The notes beneath the pieces were generated by a model. The model did no database searches. It worked only from the letters and a program-made list of their open reading frames with translations, and was not told where the DNA came from. A DNA stretch of 14,462 nt from CAZTZY01 sp964617765 (GTDB taxonomy: Bacteria > Pseudomonadota > Gammaproteobacteria > Pseudomonadales > DT-91), in the NCBI GenBank assembly GCA_964617765.1, contig CAZTZY010000074.1, positions 1 to 14,462 on the forward strand, given 5' to 3'. The position numbers and the translations under genes are program-made. Positions 1 through 8,400 of the stretch are shown here, in pieces. The first letter of the stretch is position 1. Each line of letters starts with the position of its first letter.

Positions 1-50
1 AAATTTTTACTATAGCCAGCTGTATTCAAGCCCATCATTCTGGTGAAAAA

Positions 51-1625
51 ATGTCCAAAGTTGCTTTTAACCAAACTCTTCCGCAAATTGTGCAGCGTGC
101 TGTTGATGCTTATGGCGATAAAATTGCCATCAAGGAGCAAAGTACCCTTATTACCTACAAACAACTGAACGATTTACGCTGGCAGGCCGCGAAGGCGTTT
201 TATGCGTTGGGTGTTCTCAAGGGCGACCGTATTGCCATCTGGGCTCCGAATGTCAGTGAGTGGATTGTTGCCAGCCTCGGTTTGCAAAGCCTGGGAGCTA
301 TTCTTGTACCATTAAATACACGCATGAAGGGTTCGGAAGCGGCAGACATTATCAATCGTAGCGGTTCGAAAATCCTGTTGACCCTGCCTGAGTTCAAATC
401 CAGTGCTACATCCTCTATTCGTTATCTCGATTTGCTGAAAGATGAACACTTGCCGACGGTTGATCATACCGTTGTTTTACGCGACAGCGCTGCCAATACC
501 TTGTCGTGGTCAGAATTTTTGGCCAAAGGCGAGGGCGTAGACCTTGCCATGCTAGAGAAAATTGCCAACAGCATTAAATCGGATGACATCATGGATATGT
601 TGTTCACTTCGGGCACAACCGGAAAGCCGAAAGGTGTGATGTGTGCACACGGCCAGAACATTGGTGTGGTGAGTACCTGGGCATCTACGGTAGGTTTGCG
701 TGATACCGATAACTATCTCATCATCAACCCGTTTTTTCATTCCTTTGGCTATAAAGCCGGCTGGTTGGCTGCTCTGGTGACAGGTGCAAAAATTTTGCCA
801 GTATTGACCTTTGATCTTGATAGTGTGCTGGCACAAATAGCCGCAGATAAAGTGTCGATGTTGCCTGGACCACCAACGATTTACCAATCGATTCTCGCTC
901 ATGCCAACCGAGATAAATACGATTTAAGCAGCCTGCGTCTGGCAGTGACTGGCGCTGCCGCGGTACCGGTTGAGCTGGTAAAAAGAATGCGCAATGAACT
1001 GAATTTTGAAACCGTGGTAACAGCGTATGGCTTAACCGAAACCTGTGGTTTTGTGTCTATTTGCCGCCCGGAAGATGATGCCGAAATTATTGCCACTACA
1101 TCAGGCCGGGCGATGGATGGTGTGGACGTGAAATGCGTGGATGCTAACGGCAATGAAGTGCCGCATGGCGAAGCGGGCGAGATCTGGGTGCGTGGTTACA
1201 ATGTGATGAAAGGTTATTTTGATAACGCCGAAGCTACCAAAGAAACCATGCACGATGACTGGCTGAAAACCGGCGATATCGGCGTGATGGATAAAAACGG
1301 CTATTTGCGCATTACCGACCGTATCAAGGATATGTATATCAGTGGCGGTTTTAATGTGTACCCTGCAGAAATTGAAGGTGCAATGACTACCATTAAAGGT
1401 GTGGTGCAAGCAGCGGTGATTGGCATTCCTGATGAGCGTATGGGTGAGCTCGGCAAGGCGTTCATAGTAAAAGCCAAAGATAGCCCGTTAACCGAGCAGG
1501 AAGTGATTACCTGGTGCAAGGCCAACCTGGCCAATTACAAAGTGCCAAAAGCGGTACAATTCCTGGAGGCCATGCCATTGAATGCAGCAGGTAAAATATT
1601 GAAAACGGAATTGCGCAAGTTGTAA
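51..1625 (+). CDS. FadD3-family acyl-CoA ligase (AMP-forming)
   Basis: ANL-superfamily adenylate-forming enzyme that activates a carboxylic acid with ATP and transfers it to CoA; 524 aa, the usual length. Visible motifs are the phosphate-binding loop FTSGTTGKPKGV (residues 185-196), AYGLTET (325-331), TGD (407-409), the hinge RITDRIKD (420-427) and the C-terminal catalytic Lys515 in NAAGKI. The stretches INPFFHSFGYKAG and LPGPPTIYQS closely match, from memory, mycobacterial FadD3, which activates a steroid-ring propionate (HIP). The subfamily call is therefore good, but the substrate here is unknown and no steroid genes are in the window. The start is the first ATG, preceded by a weak GGTGA site. 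It is probably cytosolic. It faces the minus-strand operon tail to tail, so it is not part of it. No key residue is missing. Confidence 0.9.
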   Translation: MSKVAFNQTLPQIVQRAVDAYGDKIAIKEQSTLITYKQLNDLRWQAAKAFYALGVLKGDRIAIWAPNVSEWIVASLGLQSLGAILVPLNTRMKGSEAADIINRSGSKILLTLPEFKSSATSSIRYLDLLKDEHLPTVDHTVVLRDSAANTLSWSEFLAKGEGVDLAMLEKIANSIKSDDIMDMLFTSGTTGKPKGVMCAHGQNIGVVSTWASTVGLRDTDNYLIINPFFHSFGYKAGWLAALVTGAKILPVLTFDLDSVLAQIAADKVSMLPGPPTIYQSILAHANRDKYDLSSLRLAVTGAAAVPVELVKRMRNELNFETVVTAYGLTETCGFVSICRPEDDAEIIATTSGRAMDGVDVKCVDANGNEVPHGEAGEIWVRGYNVMKGYFDNAEATKETMHDDWLKTGDIGVMDKNGYLRITDRIKDMYISGGFNVYPAEIEGAMTTIKGVVQAAVIGIPDERMGELGKAFIVKAKDSPLTEQEVITWCKANLANYKVPKAVQFLEAMPLNAAGKILKTELRKL

Positions 1626-1637
1626 TTGCCCATTGGT

Positions 1638-1671
1638 TTGGCAGTAAGGGCCAGTTTGGAACCGCTGCCAA
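1638..1671. other. Imperfect stem-loop downstream of the acyl-CoA ligase
   Basis: TTGGCAG (1638-1644) pairs perfectly with CTGCCAA (1665-1671). Inside it, CCA-gtt-TGG and GG/CC can extend the structure. It begins 13 bases after the ligase stop codon. No T-run follows, so it is at best a weak or Rho-assisted transcript end, or an RNA-stabilising structure. Confidence 0.35.
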
Positions 1672-1690
1672 TATAGCTGAGTAATGAATA

Positions 1691-1728
1691 TTCGCGGCCT
1701 GGTCCGCTCCTACAATAGATTATTCGAA
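1691..1728 (-). repeat. REP-like repeat, left copy at gap edge
   Basis: 38 bp identical to 1829-1866. Read on the minus strand it contains GTAGGAGCGGACCAGGCCGC. That is a GTAG tetranucleotide next to an imperfect palindrome in which GCGG pairs with CCGC around a small mismatched centre. This layout is typical of REP elements mobilised by TnpA-REP (RAYT) enzymes in gammaproteobacteria. It is the last sequence of the left contig before the Ns. Confidence 0.6.
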
Positions 1729-1828
1729 NNNNNNNNNNNNNNNNNNNNNNNNNNNNNNNNNNNNNNNNNNNNNNNNNNNNNNNNNNNNNNNNNNNNNNNN
1801 NNNNNNNNNNNNNNNNNNNNNNNNNNNN
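1729..1828. other. Assembly gap (100 Ns)
   Basis: Exactly 100 Ns, the conventional placeholder for a gap of unknown size. Both flanks are the same 38 bp. Either the two contig ends overlap and nothing is missing, or the assembly broke at a dispersed repeat and the real content is longer, for example a REP array. Confidence 0.97.
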
Positions 1829-1866
1829 TTCGCGGCCTGGTCCGCTCCTACAATAGATTATTCGAA
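1829..1866 (-). repeat. REP-like repeat, right copy at gap edge
   Basis: Exact second copy of 1691-1728, and the first sequence after the Ns. The identity stops at the 3' end of this copy, where unique sequence begins with gtaacgg. It has the same GTAG-plus-hairpin layout on the minus strand. Confidence 0.6.
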
Positions 1867-1944
1867 GTAACGGATTCCATACTCGCTAGCCTATGCGTTA
1901 ATTTCAGGCTGAACCCTGATCTACTTTAATAGTGATTGGTTGTT

Positions 1945-1956
1945 TCACTTAAGTGA
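1945..1956. other. 12-bp palindrome over the last stop codon of the operon
   Basis: TCACTTAAGTGA is a perfect palindrome that includes the TAA stop of the second transglutaminase. As RNA it has no proper loop, and no U-tract follows. It may be a protein site or chance. It shares the core CTTAAG with the hairpin over the alpha-E stop at 8991-9010. Confidence 0.3.
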
Positions 1957-2830
1957 TACGTGCCACATCCACAGAAATATTAAGCACCGGTTTTTCACCG
2001 CCACCAAAAATAATCCCGCGTAACGGTGTGACATCAAAATAATCACGACCCCAGGCGGTGATGATATGTTGTTCGGCAGCCACACAGTTATTGGTGGGGT
2101 CAAACTCTACCCAGCCTTCAGTGGGTGAATAGACGGAAATCCACGCATGGCTGGCATCGCTGCCTACCAGTTTGACTTTGCCGGGGGCAGGCAGGGTTTC
2201 GATATAGCCGGAAACATATTTGGCTGGAAATCCCATCGCCCGCAGGCAGGCGATTTGCAGGTGGGCAAAATCCTGGCAAACCCCACGACGGTTTTCCAGT
2301 ACTTCGTGCAGTGGTGTAGCTACGGTGGTGGATTCCTGGCAATAAGTGAAATCGCTATAGATGCGCTGCGTGAGTTCCATTACAGCAGAAAGCAGCGAAC
2401 GTTCATTATGGAAAGAAGGTTCTGCATATTCACGCAAGGCCTGGCTGGGCTTGATCATTGGCGAATCATAGAGAAATTCCCTGGCCAGTAATAAATCCGG
2501 TGTTCTGTCTGTTTCAAGTAACTGCAGGGCGTCGGCGCAGGTAATGCCAATATCAAGGTGTGGTGCAGAATTTTGCGGGCCGGTTTCCACTTCGCTGGTG
2601 GAGGTAATCACCAGTTTCTTGTGCGGCTGCTGAATCTCGAAATGGTAGGCAATATTGCCAAAATAATCCTCGTGTTTGGCGCGAATGGAGGTCGGAGGAT
2701 CAATACGAATATCGTTCCATACACATTTTTGCCGCAAGCTGTTGCGTGGTGTTAAATGCGCGAGGTTATAACAATGTGAAACCGTATCGGCATAAAGGTA
2801 TTCGGTAATGTGGCGGATACGGTATTTCAC
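1949..2830 (-). CDS. Transglutaminase-like cysteine protease family protein
   Basis: 293-aa protein with an N-terminal beta domain of the bacterial transglutaminase type (residues 1 to about 80, beginning KYRIRHITEYLY) and a papain-like transglutaminase core. The core keeps the catalytic triad: Cys185 in RRGVCQDFAH, His228 in SDASHAW and Asp244 in EFDPTNN. Members act as proteases, amidases or acyl-transferases on peptides; the substrate here is unknown. It has no signal peptide or membrane helix. The start codon is GTG, overlapping the TGA stop of the preceding ATP-grasp::alpha-E gene as GTGA, so translation is probably coupled. It is the last gene of the operon. In related loci this transglutaminase is often followed by an Anbu-type hydrolase, which is not seen here. 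Confidence 0.92.
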   Translation of the reverse strand: MKYRIRHITEYLYADTVSHCYNLAHLTPRNSLRQKCVWNDIRIDPPTSIRAKHEDYFGNIAYHFEIQQPHKKLVITSTSEVETGPQNSAPHLDIGITCADALQLLETDRTPDLLLAREFLYDSPMIKPSQALREYAEPSFHNERSLLSAVMELTQRIYSDFTYCQESTTVATPLHEVLENRRGVCQDFAHLQIACLRAMGFPAKYVSGYIETLPAPGKVKLVGSDASHAWISVYSPTEGWVEFDPTNNCVAAEQHIITAWGRDYFDVTPLRGIIFGGGEKPVLNISVDVARIT

Positions 2831-5406
2831 GGCATGTTTTCCCCAACGCTGCTGACCAGTTGCTGCGACGGCTGTTTGTGGTCAAAGTACTTGGCACTAA
2901 CGAAAGTGCTTATCGATGCCATCAGGTGTTTCAGCCGCAACAGGCTACTGTCGAGTTGCTGGCGTTTGCCATCTTCAGGCATGCTGAGTTCCGAAAGCTG
3001 GCGCAGTTTCAGCAGGGTTTCGGCTTCCAGTGCAGCACGTTCTTCCGGGGCCAGTTCGTGGTGTTGCTGTGTGGCCTTGGGCAGGCTGCGTATATGCAGG
3101 CCCAGTTGTTCAAGCTGGAAGGCCAGCGAGCGCGGATTGCTGGCATCCATCATTACAAGGTCTAGGCTGGAGGCAATGGTCATGCGTGTGCCATAACGAC
3201 GGCGGTAGCTGATCAATACTTCCAGAGATTGCAGCAATGCCTGCAGTAATGTGTTTTCATCCGGTTCGGCATTTTTTTGCACAGCGAGGTTGCGAATTAT
3301 TGCAATAGTTTGCAGGCCACGTTCCAGTCGGCGGCCAATTTCCATGAAGCGCCAGCCTGTGCTGCGTACCATGCTTTCCTGTGTTAGCCCGGTAAGCGCG
3401 AGCAAGGCGGTAACCAGTGGGTCTAACGCTTTCTCCGGGGCTGAAGCCAGGCCGCCGGCAAGAGCCTGATCCAATACCGGCAGTGCATCGCGAATATCGT
3501 TCAAAACGCGCAGCATGTCGGAAGATAACAGCTCTTTCGATTCATCGGCACAATTGAGCATATAGTTGAGGTTGGCACACACGCTGCCCGAGCGGCTGGA
3601 ATCCTTGACGATTTGCAGCAGTTCTTCTTCCGGTGCAGCCACCAGCTCTTCAGTAGCATTGATAAAACCCGGGTGAGTGGAAGTCACTTCAGTTACCGCT
3701 TCCAGGAGTGTGCGCTTGCAGGCAGCGGAAATGGATTCCTCACTGTTCAGCAACATGAATACCGTACGCAATATACGCAGCGACGCTTCGGCACGTTCAG
3801 CGTAACGGCCCATCCAGAACAGATTTTCTAGCACGCGGCTGGGCATGCTAACGAGATCAGCCTCGCGCATCTGGATACTGCTGTCTTCGGATTGTGGCCG
3901 GGCTACAACACGTTCCGGTTCAGAGGCGATAACCCAGGTATCCTTGCTGAGTGAGCCAGCCTGGCTGGAAATCATGAATGAGGCTTCCTGTTTGCCCACC
4001 CGGGTTAAACCGCCGGGCATCACGGTGTAGGAAGTGCCACTGGCCACGGCAAAACTACGCAGCAAGGCAGGGCGCGGTACCAGCTTGTTGCCATCAAACG
4101 TAGGCATGTGGCCTGCAGTCATTACCGGTTGCGCAATGAACTGGATCGGGTTGGCCTTGATGCGAAGAGCGAGTTCCTGTTTTTGTGCGACGGTGAGGTT
4201 GGCGCCCAGAATACTGCGGCTGGTATTGCTGCGGTTAACCGGCTTCACTACCAGTGTATCGAGGTTGTCGAGCACATAAGCCAAATCCTGTTTATCGCCA
4301 CACCACCAGGTAGGGGTTGAATTCAGGCGCAGTTCACGTCCCAGCAGGGTTTTGGAAATATCCGGCAGATACTTGAGGAAAATCGGGTTCTCGAGAATGC
4401 CGGAACCTAACGGGTTGGCCATGGCAACATGTCCGGCGCGTACCACTTCCAGCAGGTTGGGTACGCCCAGTTGCGAATCGCTGCGCAGTTCTACAGGGTC
4501 ACAGAACCAGTCATCGACGCGGCGCAAGATCACATCGACCCGGTGCAGACCATCCAGGGATTTCATCCACACATAACCATTGCGTACCACCAGATCGCCG
4601 CTTTGTACCAGATGCAGGCCCATATATTTGGCGAGATAGGCATGTTCAAAAAAAGTTTCATTATGCGCGCCAGGAGTAAGCACCACGATGCGCGGCTGTT
4701 CGCGGTTGGGGGCCAGCGACACCAGTTTGCTTCGCAAGCGCTGGAAGAACGTTGCCAGCCTGTGTACATGGCTATCGCGGAACAGGCTGGGCAATACCCG
4801 TGACATTACCGTGCGGTTTTCCAGCGCATAACCTGCGCCGCTCGGTGATTGTGTTCGGTCGGTCAAGACACAGATATCACCATCGCCGCTTCGCATCAGG
4901 TCAACGGCATGTATGATCAGTTCATGTTCGCCGGGCAGGGCAATTCCCTGGCAGGCACGCAAGAATCCGGGATGGCAAAACAGGCTTTCAGGCGGGATAA
5001 CGCCATGGCGCAGCAGTTCGCGTTTGCCATAGATATCGCGCAACAGCAGGTTAAATAATTCGGCACGTTCCAGCAGGCCCGCTTCTATCTTGCCCCATTC
5101 CTCGCTGCTGATAAGTGCCGGAACCAGATCCAGGCCCCAGGTACGGCTGGGTGCCTGTGCATTAATGTAGGGAGTTTCACTGTAAATATTATAGGTGGCA
5201 CCATCATCACGCAGAATGCGCAGGGCCTTGGCCTGCCTGTCTTGCAGTGCTTCCGGGCCGAGGGTTTCGAGACTATTAAGCAAGTAGGCCCAATGGTCAC
5301 GGATCTGGCCATCACTGTTATAGACTTCATCAAGCACGCCAGGCAGGGGTTTATAGCCCAGTTTGGCTGCCATGTTTTGGGATTGTGTCTGGGAACTTGA
5401 AGCCAC
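2827..5406 (-). CDS. Circularly permuted ATP-grasp::alpha-E fusion protein
   Basis: About 859 aa from the GTG start. Residues of about 12-500 are a circularly permuted type-2 ATP-grasp domain and residues of about 521-850 an alpha-E domain. The alpha-E part has two similar arginine/glutamate helices, WMGRYAERAE (531-540) and IGRRLERG near 690-697. The family is predicted to form amide bonds in peptide synthesis together with the neighbouring transglutaminases. Two sites differ from the stand-alone paralog encoded at 9974-11431. The Glu-Asp-Asn of that protein is Thr-Asp-Arg here (182-184), and its Gly-Gly-Tyr-Gly loop after Lys-Pro is replaced by Ser/Thr/Arg residues (392-398). ATP hydrolysis by this copy is therefore doubtful. 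GTG at 5406 has AGGA six bases upstream. A TTG nine codons earlier (5433) has no such site, and the first ATG lies at 5373. It overlaps the next gene by 4 bp. Confidence 0.9.
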   Translation of the reverse strand: MASSSQTQSQNMAAKLGYKPLPGVLDEVYNSDGQIRDHWAYLLNSLETLGPEALQDRQAKALRILRDDGATYNIYSETPYINAQAPSRTWGLDLVPALISSEEWGKIEAGLLERAELFNLLLRDIYGKRELLRHGVIPPESLFCHPGFLRACQGIALPGEHELIIHAVDLMRSGDGDICVLTDRTQSPSGAGYALENRTVMSRVLPSLFRDSHVHRLATFFQRLRSKLVSLAPNREQPRIVVLTPGAHNETFFEHAYLAKYMGLHLVQSGDLVVRNGYVWMKSLDGLHRVDVILRRVDDWFCDPVELRSDSQLGVPNLLEVVRAGHVAMANPLGSGILENPIFLKYLPDISKTLLGRELRLNSTPTWWCGDKQDLAYVLDNLDTLVVKPVNRSNTSRSILGANLTVAQKQELALRIKANPIQFIAQPVMTAGHMPTFDGNKLVPRPALLRSFAVASGTSYTVMPGGLTRVGKQEASFMISSQAGSLSKDTWVIASEPERVVARPQSEDSSIQMREADLVSMPSRVLENLFWMGRYAERAEASLRILRTVFMLLNSEESISAACKRTLLEAVTEVTSTHPGFINATEELVAAPEEELLQIVKDSSRSGSVCANLNYMLNCADESKELLSSDMLRVLNDIRDALPVLDQALAGGLASAPEKALDPLVTALLALTGLTQESMVRSTGWRFMEIGRRLERGLQTIAIIRNLAVQKNAEPDENTLLQALLQSLEVLISYRRRYGTRMTIASSLDLVMMDASNPRSLAFQLEQLGLHIRSLPKATQQHHELAPEERAALEAETLLKLRQLSELSMPEDGKRQQLDSSLLRLKHLMASISTFVSAKYFDHKQPSQQLVSSVGENMP

Positions 5407-5412
5407 GTTATT

Positions 5413-5416
5413 TCCT
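5413..5416 (-). promoter_or_regulatory. Ribosome binding site deciding the fusion-gene start
   Basis: AGGA on the minus strand within aaaacaggaaataac, six bases before GTG at 5406. This favours GTG over the in-frame TTG at 5433, whose upstream sequence (taatgtgaaaa) shows no comparable site. An ATG at 5442 is followed at once by a stop. Confidence 0.5.
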
Positions 5417-5463
5417 GTTTTATTTTTCGACAATTTTCACATTATAGTGGGTTAAAAGTCGAG

Positions 5464-8400
5464 TTAGCCAATCCAGTTGGGTTGCCGGCGCAAATCCAGC
5501 GTATGTGGATATTCATTCGGCGCTTCTTCCGGTGGTGGAGCCATCGGCCTTGGCCCGGCAAACTCTTCTGACAGATTCGGGAAAAACTCGCGCACGGCAT
5601 CAACATCAGGCCTGGCGGTAAAAGGCCCTTGCGTGTAACTGATGGTATCGTAACGATTCACTCGCCGCGATTCCGCCTCGAAGGCATTGACCGGGAAGGT
5701 ATCGTAACTGCGTCCACCGGGATGTGACACATGATAAGTACATCCACCGATAGAACGGCCATTCCACGTGTCGATCAGGTCAAAAACTAACGGTGTATGT
5801 GTGCCGATGGTAGGATGCAGGGCCGAAGGCGGCGCCCACGCGCGGTAACGTACACCGGCGGTAAACTCACCTTGTTTGCCGGTATTGCGCAAAGGCACAC
5901 GACGGCCGTTGCAGGCCAGCACATAACGACCTTCGCTGAGGCCACTCACTTTCACCTGCAAGCGTTCCACCGAAGAATCGACATAACGCGCGGTGCCAAA
6001 ACTGCCAATCTCTTCGCCCAGAACATGCCAGGGTTCAATGGCCCAGCGCAATTCAATCTCGATATCATCAATCTTCACGCGGCCATAATGCGGAAAGCGG
6101 AATTCCTCAAACGGCAACAGCCATTCCAGCTTGAAGGGGAAACCGTTTTCTTGCAAGTCGGCGACCACATCGGCCATATCGCGCCATAAATAATGTGGCA
6201 ACATGAATTTGTCATGCAGCAGGGTGCCCCAGCGCACTAACGGTTTCTTGTAGGGTTCTTGCCAGAAGCGCGCTACGAGGGTACGAATGAGCAAGGCTTG
6301 TACAAGTGCCATACGGCTGTGTGGCGGCATTTCAAAACCGCGGAATTCGAGCAATCCCAAACGCCCGCTGGCGCTGCCCGGTGCATAGAGTTTGTCGATA
6401 CAAAATTCAGCACGGTGGGTGTTGCCGGTAATGTCGATGAGCAGGTTGCGCATCAGGCGGTCAATCAGCCATGGCTGGTCGGCGAGACCATCGGGCATTT
6501 GCTGGAAGGCGATTTCCATTTCATAGAGCATTTCATCACGACCTTCATCGGCACGCGGTGCCTGGCTGGTAGGCCCGACAAACGCACCGGAAAAAATATA
6601 CGAAAGGCTGGGGTGATGTTGCCAGAATGTCACCAGGCTGCGCAGCAAATCGGGGCGGCGCAGGATAGGGCTGTCGGCAGGTGTATTGCCGCCTAAGGTA
6701 ATATGGTTACCGCCACCGGTGCCGGTATGGCGGCCATCGAGCATGAATTTTTCGGTGCCAAGACGCGATTCCCTCGCGGCAGCATAGAGTTCTGTGGTGT
6801 TGGCCACCAGTTCGCGCCAGTTGCCCACCGGATGCACATTGACTTCAATGACACCAGGGTCGGGCGTTACTAACAGTTTTTGCATGCGTGGATCTTTGGG
6901 TGGTTCATAGCCTTCAATAATAACAGGCGTTGAAAGTTCGCTGGCAGTTTCTTCAATGGCTGCAAGCAGCTCGAGATAACTTTCCAGTGTGAGTACAGGT
7001 GGCATAAAAACATGTATCTTGCCATCACGCGGTTCAATACACAGGGCAGTGCGTATAACCGGTTTAACGACCGTTTTTTTAATGCTGTCTACAGCGCTGT
7101 TTTTTTGCGGCTGTTGCTGTTGTGGCTGATGTTGTGGCTGAATTTGTGGTTCTGGAATTTTTCCGGTGGAATCGTCACTGGAAAATACTTTCCCCTGTGG
7201 CTTTTCTTGCACCCTAGTCAAGGGAGGAGCCATATGTTCGCGCATGGCAAAAGCTTCGCGGTGGGACAAATGCCCGCGCTCCTCAAATGGATCACGTTCA
7301 ATGATCATTTCCTGTTCCTTATACCATGGCAAATCATCCAGCGGTAAGCGCAAGCCTACCGGAGAATCGCCGGGGAACAGGATCAGGCGTTCCCGGCGAA
7401 ATTCCCACATACTGCTTTGCCACGATTGCGTAAAACCATCCCACTCGAGCGGCAGTACAAAGCCGGCAGGATCATGGAAACCTTTTTCCAGCAAGCGCGC
7501 GAGTCGCCTGCGACCCAGATCATCGTTCACCTTGCTGGCGAGAATGTCGATATTTTTCGGGATTTTTTGTTCCTGCAATAAATAGTGCAGGGCGTCTTCA
7601 TAAGCCGGTTGCGCGAAGATTGCCTCAAGATTAAGTTTGTGTGTCAGTTGTTGTGCAAAATCTTTGGCAGTAACAATGGTGTGGCCATAATTTTTATCAA
7701 TGCGGGCCAGTAAAGAGGGATTGCGCCATAGCGGTTTGTCATCTTTTCTCCAGAATAAACCCAGCGCCCAGCGTGGCACTTCTTCACCGGGATACCATTT
7801 GCCCTGGCCATAATGCAATAAGCCCTTGGGTGCAAAATGATCGCGCAAACGCAGCAACAGGGTTTTCGACAAGCGCAACTTGTCGGCACCCAGCGCTTCG
7901 GTATTCCATTGTTCCGATTCCATATCGTCGATGGAAACAAACGTGGGTTCGCCGCCCATGGTAAGTCGCACATCCTGCACAGTAAGGTATTCATCTACCG
8001 CATCACCCAAGGCGATCACATCCGCCCACTGGTCATCGCTATAGGGTTTGGTCACACGAGGGTCTTCATGAACACGGGTGACGTCATTAAAAAAATCGAA
8101 CTCCACTTCGCATTTATCGGTAAAACCTTCGATAGGTGCTGCGGAAGTAGGGTCTGGCGTGCAGGCGAGTGGAATGTGGCCTTCGCTGGCAAACAAGCCG
8201 GATGTTGGATCAAGCCCCACCCAGCCGGCGCCGGGCAAATACACTTCACACCAGGCGTGCAAATCGGTAAAGTCTTTTTCCGGGCCGGAAGGGCCATCCA
8301 GCGATTTTTCATCAGCGGTTAATTGCACCAGATAACCCGAAGCAAAACGCGCGGCCAAACCAAGATGGCGCAACAACTGCACTAACAGCCAGCTTGAATC

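Larger units (their letters stand above)
1626..1948. other. Intergenic region between convergent genes, with assembly gap
   Basis: About 320 bases between the ends of two convergent genes. It holds an imperfect stem-loop just after the ligase stop, two copies of a 38-bp REP-like repeat, 100 Ns between them, and a small inverted repeat TCAGG-6-CCTGA at 1904-1919. An open frame running through the Ns is not credible as a gene. No RNA gene and no strong intrinsic terminator with a U-tract was recognised for either converging transcript. Confidence 0.7.

Noticed and set aside
1691..1866. Two identical 38-bp copies as a minimal CRISPR
   Set aside because: Only two copies exist, both touching assembly Ns, with no visible spacer and no cas genes. 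A REP-like element or contig overlap explains them better.
1904..1919. TCAGG-6-CCTGA inverted repeat as the operon terminator
   Set aside because: A five-base stem without a U-tract is too weak to call a terminator.
1684..1929. 81-codon open frame running through the N gap
   Set aside because: It is an artefact of translating Ns between two copies of a non-coding repeat, with no family resemblance and no good ribosome site.
7166..7585. 139-codon and similar long open frames antisense to the transglutaminase-DUF2126 gene
   Set aside because: These are low-complexity shadows of a strongly conserved coding frame on the other strand.
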